From contig NZ_BJTC01000002.1 in the NCBI RefSeq assembly GCF_006829085.1, forward strand, positions 248,001 to 312,000: a stretch of 64,000 bases of DNA, in the 5' to 3' direction. The DNA is from Chryseobacterium sp. ON_d1. GTDB taxonomy: Bacteria; Bacteroidota; Bacteroidia; Flavobacteriales; Weeksellaceae. This document shows positions 60,026 through 64,000 of the stretch, in pieces. Below the pieces are notes generated by a model. The model made no database searches and was not told the DNA's origin. It worked only from the letters and a program-made list of their open reading frames with translations. The position numbers and the translations under genes are program-made. Each line of letters begins with the position of its first letter. Position 1 is the first letter of the stretch.

Positions 60026-60712
60026 ATGAAAATACAATTCTTAGGGCAAAATTGCTTTCTGTTCACCTATAAGGACAAAACAATTCTAAGTGACCCTTTT
60101 TACAACTACAAAAAAGCAGAATCAGGTTTTGATATTGCTGCCCAAAAAATCGACTACATCCTGTTGACTCATGCACACGGTGACCATATTGCCGATGTAG
60201 GAGAAGTATTACAGCATTATCCTGAAGCTACAATCATCGGAGTTCCTGAAGTATGCGGATATTTCAAGCAGGCTAAAAATACAGATGATGTAAACCTCGG
60301 AGGATCGGCAAAAATCGACGATCTTAAAATTTCCATGGTTCCTGCTCACCATACAAGTTCTTTTCCGGATGGAAGCTATGGAGGCGTTCCTGTAGGGTAT
60401 ATCTTCAGATTGCCTGAAGGTAAGAATATCTATTTGGCTGGTGATACAGGAGTAATGGCGGATATGGAGCTGTTCCCGAGATTATACGGAAACATCGATC
60501 TTTCTATCCTTCCCATCGGAAGCCACTACACAATGTGCCCGAGAAAAGCTTCTTTTGCAGCAGCAGAGCTGTTAAAAACACCAAAAGTAATCGGATGTCA
60601 CTTTGATACTTTCCCTGCTATTGAAATCAATCATGAAAGTGCATTAAAGCATTTTGCAGATAAAAATGTAGAACTTGTTTTACCAAAATTAGGAGAGACG
60701 TTCGAATTTTAA
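60026..60712 (+). CDS. UPF0173 metal-dependent hydrolase
   Basis: 228 aa metallo-beta-lactamase fold. LGQNCFLFTYKDKTILSDPF opens the family; the metal motif THAHGDH is near residue 50, VPAHHTSSFPDG near 110, YLAGDTG near 140, and CHFDTFPAIE near 196. Length and motifs match UPF0173 (YtkL-like) hydrolases, whose substrate is not known. A small inverted repeat (TTCTTCAC/GTGAAGAA, 59970-59990) precedes it. Confidence 0.92.
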   Translation: MKIQFLGQNCFLFTYKDKTILSDPFYNYKKAESGFDIAAQKIDYILLTHAHGDHIADVGEVLQHYPEATIIGVPEVCGYFKQAKNTDDVNLGGSAKIDDLKISMVPAHHTSSFPDGSYGGVPVGYIFRLPEGKNIYLAGDTGVMADMELFPRLYGNIDLSILPIGSHYTMCPRKASFAAAELLKTPKVIGCHFDTFPAIEINHESALKHFADKNVELVLPKLGETFEF

Positions 60713-60825
60713 TCCATAACGGAACAGGAGGTAATCTGAAAATTAGAAAAATGAAAATGATGCATAAGGTATTAAAAACAAAAAAAGATAATTATCAAAT
60801 TACCTCTCTTCTTACTTTAAACCAA

Positions 60826-60927
60826 AAAAAAATGGCAAGCTACCTAAATCACACCGCTACGACCGATTACCTTTGCTGCGTTCCCACCCTGGAGGATTCT
60901 CAGGAGCTGGTTGTTTAGGACTTGCCG
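60826..60927 (-). ncRNA. ffs: Signal recognition particle RNA (small, 4.5S type)
   Basis: Read on the minus strand, the core CAGG-GUG-GGAA-CGC-AGCA reproduces SRP domain IV: a symmetric internal loop (CAGG opposite AGCA), a three-pair stem and a GGAA tetraloop. The ends GGCAAG... and ...CUUGCC are complementary and close a long rod-like hairpin of about 95 nt, followed by a U run (60824-60832 on the plus strand is A8). Its partner Ffh is encoded at 4473-5834. A promoter with TACCTTTG lies 4 bases upstream of the 5' end. Confidence 0.93.
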
Positions 60928-60930
60928 TTG

Positions 60931-60960
60931 CAAAGGTAGGAATATTTTATAAACTTCAAA
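60931..60960 (-). promoter_or_regulatory. Promoter of ffs
   Basis: On the minus strand TTTG (60957-60960), an 18-base spacer, and TACCTTTG (60931-60938) end 4 bases before the predicted 5' end of the SRP RNA, a well-formed Bacteroidota promoter. Confidence 0.75.
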
Positions 60961-61058
60961 ACTTTATTAGAGAAAAATAGTCGAAAAAATGCAGTAGTAA
61001 AGCTAAACGCCTGACATTTAGAGGGAAAATTTTTCAACTTTTTTCTAAAAATTTAAAT

Positions 61059-61661
61059 ATGACGAAAAGTCCATCAACACTAGGAATTATACTTTTTATC
61101 GCTACAATGATCGTTTTTTTTGTAGTGTACACTTTTTTTTCAGGGATCAATTATTTTGATATCTCTTTGAAAGCCAATGCTTTTGTTTTGCCTGTTCTGT
61201 ATGCAGGGGCTGCTTTCTGGTCTGTGAAATCATACTGGAATAACCATAGAGTAGTCAAATTCAAAGAAGCTTTTAAAAGAGCATTCGTTCCAATGTTTAT
61301 CGGGGGAATTCTTTCCATTTTCAGTATTTATGCTTTTCTGAACTTCGTAGATCCTGCTGCCAAAAGTCTGTTGAACTATCAATATGTTCAAAGGCAGAAA
61401 TCAGAACTCGATACAGAATATACTTCTGCAAGAAAAATTCTGAAGCACCAGAAAGATATTGATGAGCTGGATCAGAAATACAAAGAAAGATTACAAAGCT
61501 TCACTCCTGAGGCTGTTAAAGGAAAAGATATGCTTACCGCAAGTCATTTTTCAGGATATTTTGCAGCAATTCTTATATTTTACGTAGTTTTGTCGGTGTT
61601 TTTCGGAGCGTTTTTCAGAACAAGAACAATGCTTCAGCCCGAAGAAACCAATCAAGCCTAA
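61059..61661 (+). CDS. DUF4199 membrane protein
   Basis: 200 aa. Helices at about 7-27, 38-55, 75-95 and 165-187, with a soluble, charged helical segment between helices 3 and 4 (about 100-150). The pattern matches Bacteroidota DUF4199. It precedes a GT2 glycosyltransferase by 16 bases, an association often seen for this family, so a supporting role in envelope glycan or lipid synthesis is plausible but unproven. Confidence 0.85.
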   Translation: MTKSPSTLGIILFIATMIVFFVVYTFFSGINYFDISLKANAFVLPVLYAGAAFWSVKSYWNNHRVVKFKEAFKRAFVPMFIGGILSIFSIYAFLNFVDPAAKSLLNYQYVQRQKSELDTEYTSARKILKHQKDIDELDQKYKERLQSFTPEAVKGKDMLTASHFSGYFAAILIFYVVLSVFFGAFFRTRTMLQPEETNQA

Positions 61662-61677
61662 TTTTTATTAAAATTAA

Positions 61678-62628
61678 ATGAATTTATCTATAGTTATTCC
61701 GTTACTGAACGAAGAAGACTCTCTGGAAGAGCTTTTTTCAAGAATTGATAGAGTATGCACAACCAGCAATTTATCTTATGAGATCTGGTTTGTAGACGAT
61801 GGAAGTACGGATTTGTCGTGGAGTATTATTGAGAATATGAAAGTACAGTATCCTCAGATCCACGCGATTAAATTTTCCAGAAATTATGGAAAATCCCAGG
61901 CACTTCATGCTGCCTTTGAAAGAACAAACGGAGATGTGGTAATTACCATGGATGCTGATTTACAGGATTTCCCTGAAGAAATTCCGGAGCTGTACAATAT
62001 GGTGATCAATGATAATTATGATATCGTTTCCGGCTGGAAAAAGAAGCGTTTTGACAATGTCATGACGAAAAATATTCCGTCAAAACTATTCAATGCTGCA
62101 GCAAGAAAAGTGTCAGGAGTTTATCTGCACGACTTCAACTGCGGTTTGAAAGCCTATAAAAGACAGGTTGTAAAATCTGTTGATGTATATGGAGATATGC
62201 ACCGCTATATTCCGGTACTGGCTGCCAATGCAGGTTTCAGAAGAATTACTGAAAAAGAGGTACAGCACCAGGCAAGACCTTACGGAACTTCGAAATTCGG
62301 AACAGAAAGATTTATCAGAGGATTTCTGGATTTGATAACCCTTTGGTTTGTAAGTCGTTTCGGGGGAAGGCCAATGCATTTCTTTGGAGCAGTAGGAACT
62401 TTAATGTTTATTGTCGGTTTCCTTTCAGCCCTTTGGCTAGGGATTTCTAAACTGATTGATGTTGCCAGAGGAATCTATGGACATTTAATTACCAATAATC
62501 CATGGTTCTATATTGCCTTAACAATGATGATCATGGGAACACTGCTTTTTATCGCAGGATTCTTAGGAGAAATGATTATCAGAACCAACCGTGAGCACAA
62601 AAATTATAATATTGATGAAGTGATATAA
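61678..62628 (+). CDS. GT2 glycosyltransferase (DPM/GtrB-like)
   Basis: 316 aa. N-terminal GT-A domain: SIVIPLLNEEDSLEELF, FVDDGSTDLSW and the metal-binding DADLQD (about 94-99). KAYKRQVVKSVDVYGDMHRYIPVLA is the acceptor region of polyprenyl-phosphate glycosyltransferases, and two C-terminal membrane helices are visible (about 235-258 and 272-298). It should transfer a sugar to polyprenyl phosphate on the cytosolic face. Overlaps the next gene by one base. Confidence 0.93.
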   Translation: MNLSIVIPLLNEEDSLEELFSRIDRVCTTSNLSYEIWFVDDGSTDLSWSIIENMKVQYPQIHAIKFSRNYGKSQALHAAFERTNGDVVITMDADLQDFPEEIPELYNMVINDNYDIVSGWKKKRFDNVMTKNIPSKLFNAAARKVSGVYLHDFNCGLKAYKRQVVKSVDVYGDMHRYIPVLAANAGFRRITEKEVQHQARPYGTSKFGTERFIRGFLDLITLWFVSRFGGRPMHFFGAVGTLMFIVGFLSALWLGISKLIDVARGIYGHLITNNPWFYIALTMMIMGTLLFIAGFLGEMIIRTNREHKNYNIDEVI

Positions 62629-63020
62629 TGGAAGAAAAGCTGCCAAAAATTTATTCTAAAAAAGCCATTTTAGGATTTTCTATTTTTCTTTCCACTCTTT
62701 TCGGAGGAGTGTTGTTATACCAGAATTTAATAGAGGTGAACAAAAAGAAAGAAGCTTATACAGTGCTGGCAATATCTGTTCTATTAACCATTGTCACAGG
62801 AGTTATTGTCAATATTCCTGAAGAACCTAAAAGTTCGCTTGCTTATATATGCGGCCTTGGAGGGGGAAGTTTGCTTTCCTATTATTTTATGCCGAAGTAT
62901 TTTCCGGACGAAGAAAAATATCCTAAAAAAGCGATATGGAAGACTTTGATTATCGGAGTGATTATAGTTGCAGTGCTTCTGTTTTTTATAATTTATACGG
63001 CTTCTGTTGAAAATGGCTAA
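62628..63020 (+). CDS. Membrane protein coupled to the GT2 gene
   Basis: 130 aa. Four hydrophobic segments (about 12-30, 40-60, 66-85, 103-123). The start overlaps the GT2 stop (ATAATGG), indicating translational coupling. No family recognised; it may accompany the glycosyltransferase, for example as a flippase-like helper, but this is only positional. Confidence 0.7.
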   Translation: MEEKLPKIYSKKAILGFSIFLSTLFGGVLLYQNLIEVNKKKEAYTVLAISVLLTIVTGVIVNIPEEPKSSLAYICGLGGGSLLSYYFMPKYFPDEEKYPKKAIWKTLIIGVIIVAVLLFFIIYTASVENG

Positions 63021-63068
63021 CAGGATAAGCTTATAGGTAATTAACTATTATGATTTAATATGACATAT

Positions 63069-63098
63069 AAAAGCACTCTGTTTTGCAGAGTGCTTTTT
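63069..63098 (+). terminator. Rho-independent terminator
   Basis: AAAAGCACTCTG-TTTTG-CAGAGTGCTTTT, a 12-bp perfect stem. Confidence 0.92.
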
Positions 63099-63126
63099 GT
63101 ATTTTTATACAAACCTTTTAACCTAA

Positions 63127-63516
63127 ATGTTAAGACTTAAACCCATTATTTTTTATTCCCTTCTGTTTTTTACGGCTTCATGCTCAACCCATAAACTTTC
63201 CGGTTCCTGGGAATTTATTGACATTTATGATGGAGAGATCAATCGGAAAGATACATTGAAACCCCAAACAGACAATTCCATATATGGAACAGGAATTCTG
63301 ACTTTTTATCGGAACGGTACTTTCAGTTCTATGGGGAATAGCGGTACTTACAAGATAAAAAAGAACCTGTTGAAAATGAAATATAATGATGATGAAAAAG
63401 TAACTCCAATGAAAATTTCCCATATAAGTAAAGATGCTCTGCTCTTATTTTCAATGGCGGGAAGTCCTAAAACCTGGTTTTATAAAAAAGTAAAGAAAAA
63501 GGAGGAGGAACAATGA
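63127..63516 (+). CDS. Lipocalin-like lipoprotein
   Basis: 129 aa. Lipobox FTASC (Cys about residue 19). LSGSWEFIDIYDGEI, LTFYRNGTFSSMGNSGTYKIKKNLLKM and a final KTWFYKKVKK form the strand pattern of small Bacteroidota lipocalin-like proteins (GxW at the first strand). Function unknown. Confidence 0.72.
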   Translation: MLRLKPIIFYSLLFFTASCSTHKLSGSWEFIDIYDGEINRKDTLKPQTDNSIYGTGILTFYRNGTFSSMGNSGTYKIKKNLLKMKYNDDEKVTPMKISHISKDALLLFSMAGSPKTWFYKKVKKKEEEQ

Positions 63517-63596
63517 TCTTTTCCAAAGAAGTATAGAATTGAAAATTATCAGGTATTTTATTGTCAAAAGACAAAGATTTTTAGAAATTTTAATCC

Positions 63597-63604
63597 TATT
63601 TTTG
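63597..63604 (+). promoter_or_regulatory. -7 element (TATTTTTG)
   Basis: Exact TAnnTTTG, about 100 bases before the GIN-domain lipoprotein start at 63706. A longer leader than usual, or for an unseen transcript. Confidence 0.4.
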
Positions 63605-63705
63605 TTCGGAGTAATTATTGAAGGTCTGGTAATAGGCATAAAAACCTTTCAGAGATTTTCAGTAAAAATCGTTGCGATTGTAATGTAGAATATTTAAAAT
63701 TAAAT

Positions 63706-64000
63706 ATGAAAAAAATTGTATACACATTAATGCTGGTGGCAGTAGTTTCCTGTGGAAAAGTTTCTCCAAAAGGAAATATTGAAAAGAAAGATGTGGATGT
63801 ATCGGAATTCGTCAATCTTGATCTTGAAGGAAAATTCCGTGTATTTTATGCCAGAGGGCCTAAAAATTTTGTGGAGATCGAAACTTATCCTAATGTGGCA
63901 GGTAATCTGGATGTAGATGTAAAAGACAAAACACTTTTCATCAAAGAAAAAAGAGGCACAAAAGGAGTTGATTTTTATAATGTAACAATCTATTCAAAAT
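63706..64000 (+). CDS. GIN-domain (DUF2807) lipoprotein, N-terminal part
   Basis: 98 codons run to the window end without a stop. Lipobox VVSC (Cys about residue 16) then VSEFVNLDLEGKFRVFYARGPKNFVEIETYPNVAGNLDVDVKDKTLFI, the repeating beta-helix pattern of the Bacteroidota head-GIN (DUF2807) domain. Probably a periplasm-facing or outer-membrane lipoprotein; function unknown. Truncated by the window edge. Confidence 0.82.
   Translation, partial: MKKIVYTLMLVAVVSCGKVSPKGNIEKKDVDVSEFVNLDLEGKFRVFYARGPKNFVEIETYPNVAGNLDVDVKDKTLFIKEKRGTKGVDFYNVTIYSK

Noticed and set aside
60751..60919. A 56-codon plus-strand frame running across the ffs region
   Set aside because: It is antisense to the SRP RNA, whose domain IV and terminal pairing explain the sequence; the frame has no protein-like features.
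1..64000. CRISPR array, rRNA, tRNA or insertion sequence
   Set aside because: No regularly spaced repeats of 25-40 bases, no transposase frame, and no tRNA-like T-arm plus acceptor pairing was found by eye on either strand.

Overview
The window is chromosomal DNA of a low-GC Bacteroidota bacterium, most likely Chryseobacterium or a close Weeksellaceae relative. This rests on: A-rich leaders with hardly any Shine-Dalgarno sites; many copies of the Bacteroidota -7 promoter element TAnnTTTG; three proteins ending in a type IX secretion (T9SS) type A sorting domain; an F-type ATPase operon that stops after atpG (no atpD/atpC); a mevalonate-pathway kinase; menaquinone genes; and several Bacteroidota-only families (DUF4920, DUF4286, DUF4199, PG1098-like methyltransferase). 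Taxonomy is inferred from protein character, not from a search. I see no rRNA, tRNA, CRISPR array, transposase or prophage.

Layout. 1-4.4 kb: end of a phoH-like gene, then five outer-membrane beta-barrel genes in a row, most with their own terminator. 4.5-11.4 kb: ffh (minus strand), then a small membrane gene and atpBEFHAG. 11.7-19.5 kb: housekeeping genes (CNNM/CorC-type transporter, clpS, udk, DivIC/FtsB-like protein, methylmalonyl-CoA mutase small subunit, DinB protein, PG1098-like methyltransferase, small lipoprotein, M20 dipeptidase). 19.7-23.8 kb: three T9SS cargo proteins and an SDR. 24-28 kb: etfBA, a bifunctional nuclease, an NHS-type permease. 28-30.5 kb: an ECF sigma factor operon. 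30.6-37.6 kb: small membrane gene, a double-frameshift pseudogene, thiolase, UMF1 transporter, mevalonate kinase plus UbiA prenyltransferase, proline dehydrogenase.

37.7-39.6 kb is the most unusual stretch. It holds a candidate small RNA unit with its own promoter and terminator, an XRE regulator on the minus strand, and a 0.9 kb AT-rich gene desert. The desert carries repeated TTACAAATGTAA-like palindromes and DnaA-box-like 9-mers. 39.6-49.5 kb: M14 peptidase, DUF4920 protein, amino-acid permease, an isolated pair of type VI secretion baseplate genes (gp25/TssE-like and TssF-like), uvrA. 49.7-53.2 kb is an accessory patch: a TonB-C-like secreted protein, an unlisted 44-aa double-glycine-leader cysteine peptide, lipoproteins, DUF421, GNAT, and a tandem duplicated lipoprotein pair behind sigma-54-like -24/-12 elements. 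53.3-64 kb: gyrA, TPR protein, menB/menA, SRPBCC protein, UPF0173 hydrolase, the SRP RNA gene ffs (minus strand), DUF4199 protein, GT2 glycosyltransferase, small lipoproteins, and the start of a GIN-domain lipoprotein.

Connections: ffh and ffs, the protein and RNA of the signal recognition particle, are both here but 55 kb apart. etfBA, menA/menB, the atp operon, proline dehydrogenase and thiolase belong to a respiratory, amino-acid- and fatty-acid-oxidising metabolism. The best candidates for something undescribed are the GG-leader peptide, the sRNA/XRE/desert locus and the sigma-54-like duplicated lipoproteins.
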